Shown in pieces: positions 11,592 to 22,836 of a stretch of 64,000 nt of DNA. Made by a program: the position numbers and the translations under genes. The notes beneath the pieces are model-generated. The model was not told where the DNA came from and did not search any database. It worked only from the letters and a program-made list of their open reading frames with translations. Each line of letters opens with the position of its first letter. Position 1 is the first letter of the stretch. The stretch comes from Symsagittifera roscoffensis (Eukaryota > Xenacoelomorpha > Acoela > Convolutidae): NCBI RefSeq assembly GCF_963678635.1, contig NC_087064.1, positions 70,867,465 to 70,931,464 of the forward strand, in the 5' to 3' direction.

Positions 11592-11945
11592 TTAAAAGTA
11601 CTTTAATTCATACTTACCTTGACCTTCTGGGAAAAAGCCGTGGGGGAAGATGTCGCGAATCATGTCTGATGTTGTTAGTAACTTGGCTAGTATGCGTATG
11701 ACATTTTTAGTTTGTAGCAGTGGCCAAAGCAATTGAAGTGCCTTGATGGTGTTTAGTTCTTCTGTGCCTACTGCGAACTCATAAGGTGTGTTTTGGATGC
11801 GATTATAGATTTTATGATTATATTTAGTATTTTGAATAAGTTCTAATATGGGTATTTCAATAGGTTGTACAAATTCATGCGGGAAAATGAAGGGCCTTGA
11901 TTCTTCATCATTGAAGATCTTTGTGATGGGACAGAATATATACAT
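11592..11945 (-). CDS. RE1 downstream frame Y, copy A (117 codons)
   Basis: The frame has the same length and start as 6722-7075, with scattered substitutions. No known family is recognised. The conserved open frame is the only support for its being coding. It lies downstream of frame X in the presumed transcript. Confidence 0.4.
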   Translation of the reverse strand: MYIFCPITKIFNDEESRPFIFPHEFVQPIEIPILELIQNTKYNHKIYNRIQNTPYEFAVGTEELNTIKALQLLWPLLQTKNVIRILAKLLTTSDMIRDIFPHGFFPEGQGKYELKYF

Positions 11946-12290
11946 TTGGGTAACTGGGTCATAGTTGCGGAGGATGCCGTGGAGGTTAGTATTTTTAATG
12001 CAATATGTAAAATTAAGAAAAAATGGTGACGTGTATTTCAGTTAAGAAACTGAAAACAATGGTGGGGTTGTCTAGATGGAGTGTGTAAATCAAAATGATT
12101 TTGTATAAAACGATAATATTTATAAGTGTGCGTTTGTTTAGTGCGTAAAATTATATCATGGGAACAGTGCAAATCGCGTTCCTTTGGTGAAAGAAAATGA
12201 AAAGTTAGTGAAAATAATTGAAATTTATCAGAGAAGCTTTCATATGCTTGAATATCAACAAGTGCTTCTGAAATAATCTGATCATGCTTT

Positions 12291-13142
12291 CTATCAAAAA
12301 TACTAAGTGTTAATACGTATGATATTTTAATAAAACATTTTTCGGTTAGTTTCGGGTTTGCGAAGCGATCTTCATCTAAAAATTGATCTTGGTTAGGACG
12401 GATGATATTATGATCGTAGTATTCTATTGAAAATCGTTAGCTCGGGGTGCGGTGAATGTTTTTAATAACTTTTTATATCCAACGTAAGTAAAATGTCGAG
12501 ATGTTAATGATGTGGTGAGTCTATATAATATATTTTGGTTTTTCTCGATATTTCCAGTAGTGTTAGCTAATGGTAGGCAAAGAGGGTTAGTATAAATATA
12601 GTAAACTGTCCAATGAAGTGTTGGCATAAAAACTTGCTCATCAACAAAATTTCGTGTTTCGTTAGCAATGGTAGATGTATTTAATGTATATTGCGGAAAT
12701 GAGGGTAGGGTGCCAAATTTCTATCAAAAATACTAAGTGTTAATACGTATGATATTTTAATAAAACATTTTTCGGTTAGTTTCGGGTTTGCGAAGCGATC
12801 TTCATCTAAAAATTGATCTTGGTTAGGACGGATGATATTATGATCGTAGTATTCTATTGAAAATCGTTAGCTCGGGGTGCGGTGAATGTTTTTAATAACT
12901 TTTTATATCCAACGTAAGTAAATTGTCGAGATGTTAATGATGTGGTGAGTCTATATAATATATTTTGGTTTTTCTCGATATTTCCAGTAGTGTTAGCTAA
13001 TGGTAGGCAAAGAGGGTTAGTATAATTATAGTAAGCTGTCCAATGAAGTGTTGGCATAAAAACTTGCTCATCAACAAAATTTCGTGTTTCGTTAGCAATG
13101 GTAGATGTATTTAATGTATATTGCGGAAATGAGGGTAGGGTG
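12291..13142 (-). repeat. 430-bp local tandem duplication inside copy A
   Basis: 12291-12712 recurs at 12721-13142 (offset exactly 430), separated by an 8-base filler, CCAAATTT. The duplication yields two copies of frame X (12424-12627 and 12854-13057) that differ by a few substitutions. Copy B has only one, so this event came after, or was specific to, copy A. Confidence 0.85.
12854..13057 (-). CDS. RE1 downstream frame X, copy A
   Basis: The 67 codons are identical in protein sequence to 7553-7756, and a second, slightly changed copy lies at 12424-12627. Frame X sits between the Pro/Ser-rich tail and frame Y. Its function is unknown and its start is uncertain. Confidence 0.4.
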   Translation of the reverse strand: MPTLHWTAYYNYTNPLCLPLANTTGNIEKNQNILYRLTTSLTSRQFTYVGYKKLLKTFTAPRANDFQ

Positions 13143-13502
13143 ATTTCAAGAAAACTTTTCGTGTTTGTGTGTTCCGGGTGGTTGATATATTCTCGGGCTG
13201 TTCAGGGTTTGTCTGGGAATGGGTGATTTAGGAATTTTTGTTTAAAAGTGCGGTAAGCTCGGTTAGTACTGGTAGGTGTTTCGGTGGATGTGGATGACTG
13301 ATCTATTGATGGAGTGTAAGCTGAAGAGGGTGTGGGGGTAGGTGGATTTGAGGCTGTTATTGTGGATGATAGTTGATGTATTGTAAGAGTGTTGGCGTGT
13401 ATTAATTGTTGTTGTGATGTAATAAAATTGTCGAGTTCTTCGGAAGTTTGGATGGTATCTGGGGAATTATTATGTGATCTGTCGGAATGAAATGGAGATT
13501 AG

Positions 13503-14297
13503 GTTGGGGTTACTTGGGAAGCGTAAGAAGGAGTGGAAAGGGATGGGAAGGGATGACTGGATTGGATGGGTCGAAAAGGGGGTTTCGAAAAAACTGAGAA
13601 GGTGGTCTGGGTATGGGTAGAGGCAGATGGTTCGGAGTCTGCAAGTTCGTCGGGGGTTTCTACATTTGAGTTATTAAATTGTGAGGGAGTATGAAATCTG
13701 AAATATCTGAGATAGTATCAGAATTCGTGCTTGATGGTATATTAATAATTGGAGAATCGGGTGGCGGGAAAGCAAAAAGTGGGATAATTGGGATTTGAGT
13801 TTGGAGGTTGGCTGGGTGGGAATTTGAGCGATGGAGGGATCCAAGTTTTCGGCTCATCGTAGGCTAAAAAAAATGATTATTTTGAGACTGAAAAGTAGTG
13901 GTGTGAGGTTGTTCAACAATTTGTTCATATGTATTATTATTTTGTGAATGATGTGTCATTATGTTTTGTATGGGACTTTGTGTTGTATTTGGTCTGAAAT
14001 TTGGATTATTTGTGATTGCTAGGTTTCGAAAATTTCGGTGAACTAATGATAATGGATGGTTTTGTGGTAGGGATTGTATCTGTGGTGCAATAGGTGTTAT
14101 ATCTACATTATTATGTTCTTCGTCGTATGTGTTTTGTCTTGTGGATATTTTTGTATTATATTCTTTTATTTGTGCGTCTAAAAGTATTTTATTGATTGAT
14201 GATGGAAAAATTCCAAAAAATCCTGCAAATAGTATACGTGCTACACTTCCTTGTCGGTTTACTTGTGTGTGTATAGCGTATGTGTTATAGATTCCTT
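13503..14297 (-). pseudogene. RE1 env C-terminal tail and Pro/Ser-rich region, copy A
   Basis: Past the env anchor, the minus strand continues with a second hydrophobic stretch (around 14245-14190) and then a polar, proline-rich tail into the frame 13660-13857. A one-base shift at about 14298 separates it from the anchor. The equivalent place in RE2 (near 57535) reads through without that shift. I therefore read this as one env tail, broken here. Confidence 0.45.
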
Positions 14298-16464
14298 TTA
14301 CAGTGAGAAAAGAAATCCTATAAAATTAAACATAGCGTATAAGATAATTAATGTTTCTAAGATGTAATAGGGCCATCCTAGAAAAGCGAAAATTTCGTTT
14401 TTTAAGGTGAAAAAACTGAAAATGTTTATAGGTGAAATATCTTGTGGTCTGTATTTTTCACCGTTTAAATATATGTAATCTTTGATATCTTTAAAATATC
14501 CGCTATAGTCGTGTGTATGAATGTCTGCAAATCCTGCGGTTTCGGCAATTTTTCGTAAATTCTGGTCGATTGATTGTCGTTGTATTGTGTCCATTTGTGT
14601 TAGTAATTCTTGAAACTGTTGTGTTCTGATGTGATGTTGTATATCAGATTTAGAATATATTCCAATTGATTGTAAATCAATTTTTGGGTTACGAGCGATA
14701 GCTCTGATGCTTTCGGGTGAACATTTTTTGAGTGGTTGCATTAATGTAGGATACGCTGTAAGTAGGTAGTATTTATCTTCATCAGGGTTTAATTGTATTA
14801 CATTTTTTGATCCACATGGAACTGCGGTATCCCAAAAATATGTTCGTCTTGAAGGTGTGTCAACAAAATGTACTTTATTTTTATAGAATATGGGGATTCT
14901 TTCATAACAACGTTTATCTTTAAAAACATATAATGGTGATGCTTTTTTGGTGCAAGTATAAAATCATAAAATGCTTCCTTCGTAATCAAAAAAATGTGAT
15001 CTGTTTCCTGATAATAGGTATCCTGCGTAAGGTATTTTTAGTACTGCTAATGCGAGTGATTGTAAGATTTGTGTTCTTTCTAATTCGCATAGTTGATGAA
15101 GTGTTTCTAATTCAGAAAGTGACATTTCTTGGAAAATTCTTCTAATTGTGTAGTCTAATTTCATGTCTAAGTGGATATCATAATGAATAAAACCAAAAAA
15201 TAGGTGCTATTCATCAGTGACAGTTCTTGTAAACGTGTGCTTTTACTGTCATATGGTTTTAGTTTTCCACCGTGTTGACTTTTGCTTTTATAAAAGTTAA
15301 CTGGGACGTATGATGTTCCTTCATTAATAGGATGACTTGTGGCACATGGGTCAAATTTTATTTTTCCAGTGGTCATGTCGAAACCTTTTTCGTATTCGAC
15401 AGGTATTTCAGAGTATTGTGTTTTATAAAGTGGATTGCTATATTTACATGCAAATTCTGTTTCTTGATAGACTTGAAAACCTGTTAATATTTTTTCTATA
15501 TCATGAATATTTTTAAAATCAGTGCTTTGTTTACGAGATGGGTTCACTTGTTAGTATGGAATTGATTCAATAAAATAATTTCCATGAAATTTCATCATTC
15601 GAGCGTGTATTTTTGCTACTTGAAATGTTGTGCATGTATCTTCGGTAAAACAAACAATTGTCGCTTGGGTCCTTGTTGTAGGATCACAATAACGTTGATA
15701 ATTTTTGCAAGGTAATCTATTTCCTTGATATATCATGGTGTTATTAGTTAAATCTCGTGTTAGTTGTATTTTTTCAAGTTGTATTTTCCAATCAAAAAAC
15801 ATTATTTCTTGATAACTTTTTTTTTTTGTGTCTGCTTTGCAGTTTGAAGGGATATTTTTTCCAATGTGTGGTATCCAGTGTTTATCTTGTATATCATAAA
15901 TTAATCGTCCGTGTGCGCCGTTATATGGGTATTTTTCGTCTATTTTAATATGTCCTTGGTATCGTTCAAGTTCTGCTTGATATACAGAATTGGCAAAGAC
16001 TTGAAAATTGACTAATTTTCTATCTGTGTTTTTTATTTCTTGTGATATTTAGTCTGAGTAATTCGTTTTAACAATATCGGGATTTATATGTAAAAGTCGT
16101 TCTATATTACTTTGATAAAATGATTCATGATCAAGTCGGTTCTTTTTTCCGTTGGAAACTTGTGAACAATGTTCTTTCTTCTCGGAAAATGTTGCTGTAA
16201 ACTTATATCCTGTGACTGTTGTTGCTCGGGCTTTTGAATACAATGTTGCTATTACATTTGTAGTTTCTATAGTTTGTGGTTCTGTTCGCATTGTGATACC
16301 TGGTTAATTGCATATTTGTGTAGTGTTTTTTGTTCGTTTTCTTCACAATCATAGTGTGTTACTAATAAATCCTGGTGTCCTGTGCGAGGAGAAAGATTAG
16401 TGTTTTGGTCGGAAAATATTGGAAAAAGGATGTTTTGAAATAGTAATATTTTTAGAATATACAT
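14298..16464 (-). pseudogene. RE1 env-like gene, copy A
   Basis: The gene runs from the ATG at 16464 (hydrophobic signal-like first 20 residues) through 16291, 15802, 15547 and 15164 to the anchor region ending at 14298. The ectodomain has several conserved cysteines (near 15600-15720 and 14810-14900). The last third holds a helical, glutamine-rich stretch (14540-14700) followed by a long hydrophobic segment (14300-14400) that would span the membrane. Breaks include a frameshift near 16300, a TAA at 15551 and further shifts near 15180 and 15000. The 16300 and 15551 breaks are shared with copy B. By position this is a retrovirus-type surface protein for cell-to-cell spread; the viral source of the domain is not established. 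Confidence 0.65.
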
Positions 16465-17600
16465 GTGTATGATAATCCTGAGTACGGGTTATAAAATGTG
16501 ATGTAACCAATTGTCTTTTTGGTATATCTGTCGTATTTATATATTACTTCAGTTGTTATAAATGGTGGTGGTGGCGATTGAGCTGTTATATTTGGTGGGT
16601 TTAATGGGTAAGGATGTTGAGCAATGTTGTTAAGTTTAACCGTGATTTCAAATTTTAATTGTAGACTATTTTGTTGGAGTATTTGGATGTTATGGTCACG
16701 AAGGTCTTCGCGGATGTCGTATCTATACTGTAGTCTATGGAGTGCCCAGTTGTGGAGTCGGTTACTTTCCGGATGTTGCCCAAATAATGGTGGGGGTGCT
16801 CTGAACGTGTTCCAATCTAATCTTAAAGGGATATTTGATGATGATTGTTCTCGATATCTAGCGTCGAGATTGTTTGGGAAAATTAAAGGGAAAAGTGTCG
16901 GTGAGATCTGACTTAATGATGGTGTTGACGGCAGTGATAATGTTTCTGGTAATGATGATGGTGTTGTAGCTGTAGAAATATCTATTGGTTCATTTACTAT
17001 GTTTGGTTCGCCTTGTGTATATAAGTGTGTTGCCCAATATGGTAGGCGTTCGTTGGGATTGAGGGGGTTAAAAGGATTTTCACGTATTTGTTCAGATGTC
17101 GGTGTTGAACCTAAGTAATCTGAGGGTATACTTGAGGTGCTATGTTGTGAAAGGATTGTGGGGGTTTCTGGTAATGTACTACTTGATATTTCTGAAGTAG
17201 TTGGTGTTGGTGATTGGGGTATATCAAAATGAACTCTGGGGATTTGAAAATTTCTATTTCTTTGTGCACGTATAATTTTTTCTATATCTATTTTTTCTAG
17301 TCTATATTTTTCAACTGTATTTTGATTTTGATAATATGTCTTGCTCTATTTAAGTCTTGTGGTAATGTGGGGTATAAATTACATATTGGTTTTTTTAGGG
17401 ATGCTTGTCGCTGAACTGGTTCTAGTGGTTCAGATAAGCGAGCGTGTCGTTCTTCAAAAGTGTATGGGTTATCTTGAAAAGAAATTCGTGTAGATGTTTG
17501 GGGGTTTTGGGTAGTTGTGGGTATGGCTGGGTTTTCTTGGGAAGATATCGGTGAAGACTCATTTTGCGACGGTTGGTTAGCAATTTTAGAAACATGTCCG
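16452..17600 (-). CDS. RE1 Pro/Ser/Thr-rich accessory frame, copy A
   Basis: I followed this minus-strand frame from 17340 down to the TAA at 16452 without meeting a stop. Upstream, a one-base loss near 17335 (copy B keeps the base) shifts it relative to the frame that continues to about 17600. It is rich in P, S, T, N and Q, with charged patches. It has no ATG in the open part and overlaps the env start by 13 bases. RE2 carries related sequence at 50835-51045 and 54780-55200. Its place between integrase and env recalls accessory genes of complex retroviruses, but no function can be assigned. Confidence 0.5.
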
Positions 17601-17612
17601 ACTGATCTTTTT

Positions 17613-17801
17613 CTAGTGAGAAGATTTATGTTTATTGTAATATTCTTCGATGAAAAGAATTAAAAAGATTGTTGCTAAGGCGAATGTGACTATTCCTTTT
17701 TTTACACATTTGCACATTGTCATTATTAGGGATGATAAAAATGTGATGAAAATTATGAATAGTAAAAAAATATCTGTTCTACTAAAAAATGTTCGTAACA
17801 T
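17613..17801 (-). CDS. RE1 small membrane protein 2 (62 codons)
   Basis: The sequence has a hydrophobic helix (about residues 12-28), a Cys-Lys-Cys turn, then a second hydrophobic helix (about 35-51). This is a hairpin of two membrane spans. RE2 has two recognisable relatives (50594-50782 and 54442-54753), with the CKC turn and the second helix best conserved. Conservation among three copies argues it is a genuine element gene. It starts one base from the end of the next frame upstream (17802-18041), so the two look co-transcribed. Possible roles include a viroporin-like or envelope-associated protein; this is inference only. Confidence 0.5.
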   Translation of the reverse strand: MLRTFFSRTDIFLLFIIFITFLSSLIMTMCKCVKKGIVTFALATIFLILFIEEYYNKHKSSH

Positions 17802-18041
17802 TTAAATAGATTGTGAATTATCGTACCTGTGAATATGATCAATGATTTGGGAAAGTTGGAGATATATTTCAAATAGGGAGTAGAAAATTAAAAAAATATT
17901 GCAAAAAATTGTTAAAACGGTTACTAAGGCTTCAAAAGTTTCAATAAAAAATACTAGCAAAAATTTAAATAGAGTGAAAACTTTTATGAAAAAGTTTATG
18001 ATTATATTTTTTAAAGTATCGATTGTTAAGGAGAGAAGCAT
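17802..18041 (-). CDS. RE1 small membrane protein 1 (79 codons)
   Basis: Most of the 79 codons are hydrophobic, with predicted spans around residues 13-33 and 36-62 and a polar C-terminus. It abuts small membrane protein 2 exactly. I see no relative outside this element family. AT-rich DNA easily yields hydrophobic frames, so confidence is modest. Confidence 0.35.
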   Translation of the reverse strand: MLLSLTIDTLKNIIINFFIKVFTLFKFLLVFFIETFEALVTVLTIFCNIFLIFYSLFEIYLQLSQIIDHIHRYDNSQSI

Positions 18042-18600
18042 TTAAGAAATGATTCATTCGTCGAATAATTTTTGAAATTCTGGGGCGAAATTCAAGTGTG
18101 GTCGGATTATTTATTGATTTTTTGACAAGTGGGTTGAGTTTTGTGAAAAATTGTTGGAGGCTAATTTTATGGTGCTCGGGAGTTCTTCTTTGCTTTGTTT
18201 TTATTTGTTGGGTGATCTGCGGTATTTTTGAAATGTTTGTAACTTAGGCCAAATGATTATGGTCCTTTTTTACTTTAGGCTAATTTGCCATTCTTGGTTG
18301 GTGGGTTTTCGAGGTCTGAGTTGAGAAAATATTGTTGATCTTTGCGTTATTAGATAGGGGAGGGTTGTAATATTATGGTGGTATTTATTTTAGTTATCAA
18401 ATTTTAGCGAGTTGCTTATTTTTAAACTGGAGGTTGTAAAGTTATAGTTATAGATATGCTTGGAGTTTAATATCTATCGGCTAGTAGGTTTGTGTTAGAG
18501 ATATAAAAGCGTATGTTTCAGCATGTTATCTTGAATATATGAAAATTCAAAATGATTTAGAGGTGTACAAATTAATAATTTTAAAATCAAAGTTGTTTTT
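18042..18600 (-). other. RE1 spacer between integrase end and membrane ORFs
   Basis: No open frame is supported here. The related stretch in RE2 lies at about 53800-54430. It could hold splice sites for a subgenomic env message, but I cannot fix them. Confidence 0.3.
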
Positions 18601-19485
18601 GAAATTCAACTTTCTTTAATATTTTAGATTGTGGAATGAATGTTTTGCAATTTTTACGTGGTTGATTTCTAAGTCGTGATGATTCTCTGTGTTCTGATTT
18701 TTCTACTTGTTCTTGTGGTAAAGTTTTTCTATCATTTTCCTGTTTCTTTCTTTTTGAGGTATTTTTAGGTCTGGTGTTTTTGTATTGTTTTGAGTTGTGT
18801 TTTGTTTTTGATTTTGTTTATGATGAACGTTGTCCTGTACATTTGTTTCCTGTTCTGTATGTGTATGGTTTTGAATAACTTTTAAACCTTTAAAAGAATA
18901 TAATTGAGTTAATTCGCGTAATGCGTATTCTTTCGGATAGTAAGGTATTAGATTGTTACGATGTTGAACAATTTCTTTTTCTGGTTGGATCTATGAGTTT
19001 ATACGTTACGTCAGTGGGTTTGGCAATTATTTGGTATGGTCCTTTTCAAAGTGGTTGTAGTTTTTTAGAGATTCCTTTTTGTGTATTGAAAATAGGTATT
19101 AAGACAAATGTTCCAATTTTTAAATCTGTGGCTGGCATAAAGCTTGAATTATTTTGGCTGTTAATGTTTTGCCTTTGTAGCAATTTTTTTGTTACTTTTT
19201 GGTAAATTTCATTGTGTTTTTTATCTTTATTTAAAATCCATTCGGTATGTGTGCCAGAGGCTAATTTAAGAATTTGTGGGTGATGAAAATGATCTTCATC
19301 ATGTGTGTTTAAAGATAGGTTATAACAAATTTAATCTTTATTTGATTGGCACTAACCTTGTGCGTTTTTATGGGCATTTGCTGTAAACATAATTGGTTTT
19401 CGTGGCTTTTGATTTAAAACCATTTCATATGGTGACATTCCTAAAGTTGTGAATTATATGATAAGGGAAATAATTTTACATCTGC
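18601..19485 (-). pseudogene. RE1 integrase C-terminal part with GPY/F module
   Basis: The minus strand reads Gly-Pro-Tyr at 19034-19042, followed by a beta-rich segment and then a basic, glutamine/asparagine-rich tail ending near 18660. A GPY/F module after the catalytic core is typical of Ty3/gypsy and gammaretroviral integrases. Frameshifts near 18975 and 19200 and stops break it. The plus-strand frame 18921-19205 is its shadow. Confidence 0.6.
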
Positions 19486-19758
19486 TTACCATTCTGTGTA
19501 TCGTGTATCATTTCCATTTATGATACATCTGAGATATTCTTGTAATGAACGGTTCATACCTTCGACTAAACCGTTTGTCCACGGTGCATGAGATGTACGT
19601 GGTTTACGTTTGATGTTATATAAGTGGCATAGTGTGATGATTTCATTATTTATAAACTCTGTACCGTTGTCTGTAACTAAGATTTCGGGTATTCCGAATT
19701 TAGCTATCCAATGTTCGTAAACTGTTGTGAAAGCGTAATAAGCATTACAATGTGGCAA
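19486..19758 (-). pseudogene. RE1 integrase catalytic core, second Asp and Glu
   Basis: This is the C-terminal half of the retroviral-type integrase core. A TDNGTEF motif (Asp codon near 19670) and a GLVEGMN motif (Glu codon near 19563) lie about 35 codons apart, giving the D-x35-E part of the DDE triad. The first Asp is in the next frame upstream (near 19850), and a stop at about 19775 separates the two. In an intact element this enzyme joins cDNA ends to the target. Confidence 0.85.
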
Positions 19759-19773
19759 TGGGTTGAGTGCTAC

Positions 19774-21170
19774 TTAATGTGTGAATGCATCAACAATGAC
19801 CATAATGTAGGAGTCTTCTTCAGAGGATGGTGAAATTGGTCCTTTTGTGTCGAATGAAATACGATGGTTGAAATACATACTTTGTCCTTTAAAATCTTGT
19901 TTTTGTGCTATATGTTTTTGATTTGGATAATGTTTGTTCAACTGACATATTATACAATCGTTGCATAATACTTTTATCCAAATTGGTACATTTGGGAAAT
20001 AAAAATTTTGTGTAAAGTTCGAGTATGTTTTTTCTGATCCTGAGTGTTTTTTTGTATTTTGTGTATGGGAGATGTTTAATGCTATTAGTATCATACTTAA
20101 AGGAAGACAGGGAACTTTAGAATCATTTAATTGATATTCTAAAAGATCTGTATTTTCATTGATTGTTGTGTTATTAAATTTTCGGAAATATCGGAGGAGT
20201 GTTATGTTTCCTAAAATTGTGGTATCAGCTTTTGCTGGCTTAGTTTTATATTTGTGCCATGATTTTAGTTGTCTAATTACTGGGTCGAGATTTTGATAAT
20301 GTTTTAAAAGTTCAAGTGTAATTTTTTCTGTTGGGGGGAGAAAAATATTGTCAATTTCTAGTTTTGATAGAGGAATTGTGTCAAGTGGATCATGGAGGTC
20401 AAAAACTTGATTTAGTGTGTATTTTGAATCATTTGTTTGTGGTCCTGATGAATTTGTTTTATCGGTCAAATTTTCTTTTTCAATTAATGGAAAAAGGTCT
20501 TTTTTATGCGATTGTTGTTTTATTTTCTTTTGTTGAGTATTATTTTTTATCCATTGTGAGTATGGAATTGGTTTAAAAGTAGATGTGCCTAATAAATCAA
20601 CTTCATAGTGATTATTTTGGCAATCTAAATGGAGTGGAAAATGTTGTAGATTATTTATTTGGGATTGACCAATGTCAGTTGTTACTGCATATTTGCATTC
20701 TAATCGAGATGATGTTTCATCTTTTGCGAGATAGAATTTAATATTTTTTGGTATTTCAACTGTAGTTTTTCGTGTAAGTAGTTCAAGTGGCGTATTTCTA
20801 CTTAATGTATCTGGTAATGCAAGGTTTTTTCCTGCAGTCCAAACTATATTTAAGTTTGGGAATTTCATTAGAATTAATTGATATCTATAAACTCTATGAT
20901 TAGGATTTGATTTTTGTGTGAAGAGAAATATAATTGGTTTATGATCTGTAAATAGAATTGTTGGTTGTTTTGATCCAAGTATCAGAATTTCGTATTCTGT
21001 AAGTGTATAAATTATAGCTGTACATTCTCTCATTAGAGTTGAGAGTCGTAGCTCGGCTTGTGTGAATAATCATGAATTTGCTGATATAAGATTCTTTTTA
21101 TTTGTTCCACTATGTGATTGTAGTAATGCTGCGCCGACGCCAAAATTTGAAGCATCGCACATTGCATAGA
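19774..21170 (-). pseudogene. RE1 RNase H and integrase N-terminal region
   Basis: The first part (about 21170-20780) matches the Ty3/gypsy RNase H. A CDAS start lies before an internal stop near 21068, then the Glu-containing ECTAI stretch and the TDHKP motif, and lastly the LPDTLSR end. A charged linker follows. The last quarter (about 20090-19930) is the integrase zinc-binding HHCC: two histidines and then a CIIC pair. The SFDTKGP motif near 19850 supplies the first catalytic Asp. The 419-codon frame 19774-21033 is the longest intact piece of RE1. Confidence 0.85.
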
Positions 21171-22190
21171 ATGGTTGGTTTGGATCTGGATTTGTGTTTG
21201 AAATTTGTTCTGTCAAAAGTTTTTTAATTTCTTCAAATCGAGCTTGATGTTCAGTGGTCCATTCAAAATTGTTTTGTTGTTTGAGGATATTATAGAAAGG
21301 TCTTAAGTATAATTATATTTTGTAAACTTATTTACTTAAGAAATTCAACATTCCAAGGAATTCTTGGTTTTTCGTTTTATTTGTAGGTGGTTGAAGTTTT
21401 TGGTTTGCATCAATGCGTGATTTAATAGGGTGAAAGTACTTCGTTCAATATTATGTCCTAAAAATTTAACGCGTGTTAAAAAGAAATGTGATTTATCAGG
21501 GGCTGCATTCAGATTTTCGTTCTGAAGTATTTTATGATATTGTCCCAAAACTGTAAACGTTTCTTCTTTAGTTTGTGATTGCATGAAAACATCATCTAAA
21601 TATGTGATTGCATTTTTCTTGAGTATTAGTGGTCTAAAAACTTTACTCATGAAAGCTGAAAAAGCTGCTGGTCCTATGGTTATTCCATAGAATAATCAAT
21701 TAAATTCATATTGTTGATTTCCAATAACAAATTGTGTTAAACGTCGTGATTGTTCATCTAGTGGCATTTGATTATAAGCACTATTCATATCTGCGGTTGT
21801 GAAGTATTTACCATTTATCTTTGTTAAGATATTTTGCATTAGTCATTAGGCCAATTGCATTTTTGAATCGTCAATTAGTGAATTGAGATATCTAGCGTCT
21901 TAAACTATTTTTAGCGATTCACCTTTTGCTAGAACTATAACAGGGTTGATGAAAGTATTACCTTTTGGTTGTTCTTCTTTATTTACTTGTGATATAATTT
22001 CGTATTGTTCTAAAATATCAAGTAATCTATTTACCTTATCGTGTAAAAGAATCGGTACTTTACTTGCTCTTTGTTTTTTGAAAACTGCGTCAGATTTTAA
22101 TGGAAGGTGTAGTGATGAACTAATTTTTCTAACGTCAAATTTTGATGTTTCGTAGACTGTTGAATATTTTAACAGTTGTTTAGCTAACAT
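21171..22190 (-). pseudogene. RE1 reverse transcriptase
   Basis: The fingers begin in 21900-22190. Then follow a stop-broken stretch with the motif containing FTTADMNSAYNQ (catalytic Asp, near 21790), a QFVIGN/FYGITIGPAAF-like region and the YLDD box at 21591-21602 inside 21345-21650. The connection domain follows to RNase H. YLDD is a usual Ty3/gypsy form. Stops near 21903, 21840 and 21340 and a shift near 21340 make it non-functional. RE2 lacks this whole domain. Confidence 0.85.
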
Positions 22191-22214
22191 GTCAAATTCA
22201 TCTTGTGTTATTTG

Positions 22215-22568
22215 TCAGTGTTGAAAATTAAACATTGTTAAAAACTTTTGTTGTTCTTTTGTGTAATTTGTTATATTGAATGTCGGTTTAAAATATGGTG
22301 TTTTTGTGAAATAATCTGTGTTTCTTTTTTCACTACTTATTTTATTATTTATGGATAATTTTTCGTCAAGAACTGTTGGTTGGCAAATATCTAATAATTG
22401 TAATATATTATTAACTCGGTAGGCTACTTCATTTATAGGTGAAATTGTAGCATTTGTTTCACAATATCCTAAAAGTCCTAGGGGTAATGTTATTTTATAT
22501 AGTGTATTGTTATACACGTGTAATGAAATAATATCGGAATAATTGTTGTTTTTGTCTACATTCGGCAA
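22215..22568 (-). pseudogene. RE1 protease C-terminal remnant and linker to RT
   Basis: The first 40 codons match RE2 47980-48120, where they follow the DSGA-type protease start. In RE1 only about 50 bp separate the nucleocapsid knuckle from this point, against about 1.6 kb in RE2 (Maverick excluded), so the protease active site has been deleted. The region ends just before the RT fingers. Confidence 0.6.
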
Positions 22569-22779
22569 TACTGTGTGCGTATCGTCGGCTATAATTACGC
22601 CATTTCTTGAAAGATGGTTTGCCTTTAAATATTGGATTACGTTCGTAGATGTTTAGTATTTCAGTAATCTTTTCAATCAGTTCTGTGTCTGATTCTTGTA
22701 CGTTATTTATATGTGTAGTATTTGTTTCAATCCGGTTAACATATTGTAGTTTTAGATTTTCTGTTTCTTCGAGTTTCAT
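22510..22779 (-). pseudogene. RE1 nucleocapsid region with a ruined CCHC knuckle
   Basis: Comparison with RE2 (28655-28700, C-x2-C-x4-H-x4-C) shows that both leading cysteines are replaced here, by Arg and Ser, while the His and last Cys remain (near 22560-22605). A knuckle without its first two ligands should not bind zinc. The upstream half is acidic and helical. Confidence 0.7.
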
Positions 22780-22836
22780 TGTTATTTCTGCTTGTTCTAG
22801 TTTATCTTCTAATTTTCTAAAATCTAAATCTGGTTC

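Larger units (their letters stand above)
11061..17383 (-). repeat. tandem duplication of the env block, proximal copy (copy A)
   Basis: This is the fuller copy of the duplicated block. It carries the env C-terminus and membrane anchor (14298-14741) absent from copy B, plus a private 430-bp tandem duplication at 12291-13142. Confidence 0.85.

Noticed and set aside
14298-16464. Assigning the env to a named viral glycoprotein class
   Set aside because: Some spacing of cysteines and an IPI-type motif recalls class III-like glycoproteins, but without a structure or profile search this is not supportable.
18921-19205. 94-codon plus-strand hydrophobic frame
   Set aside because: It overlaps the integrase GPY/F region on the other strand.
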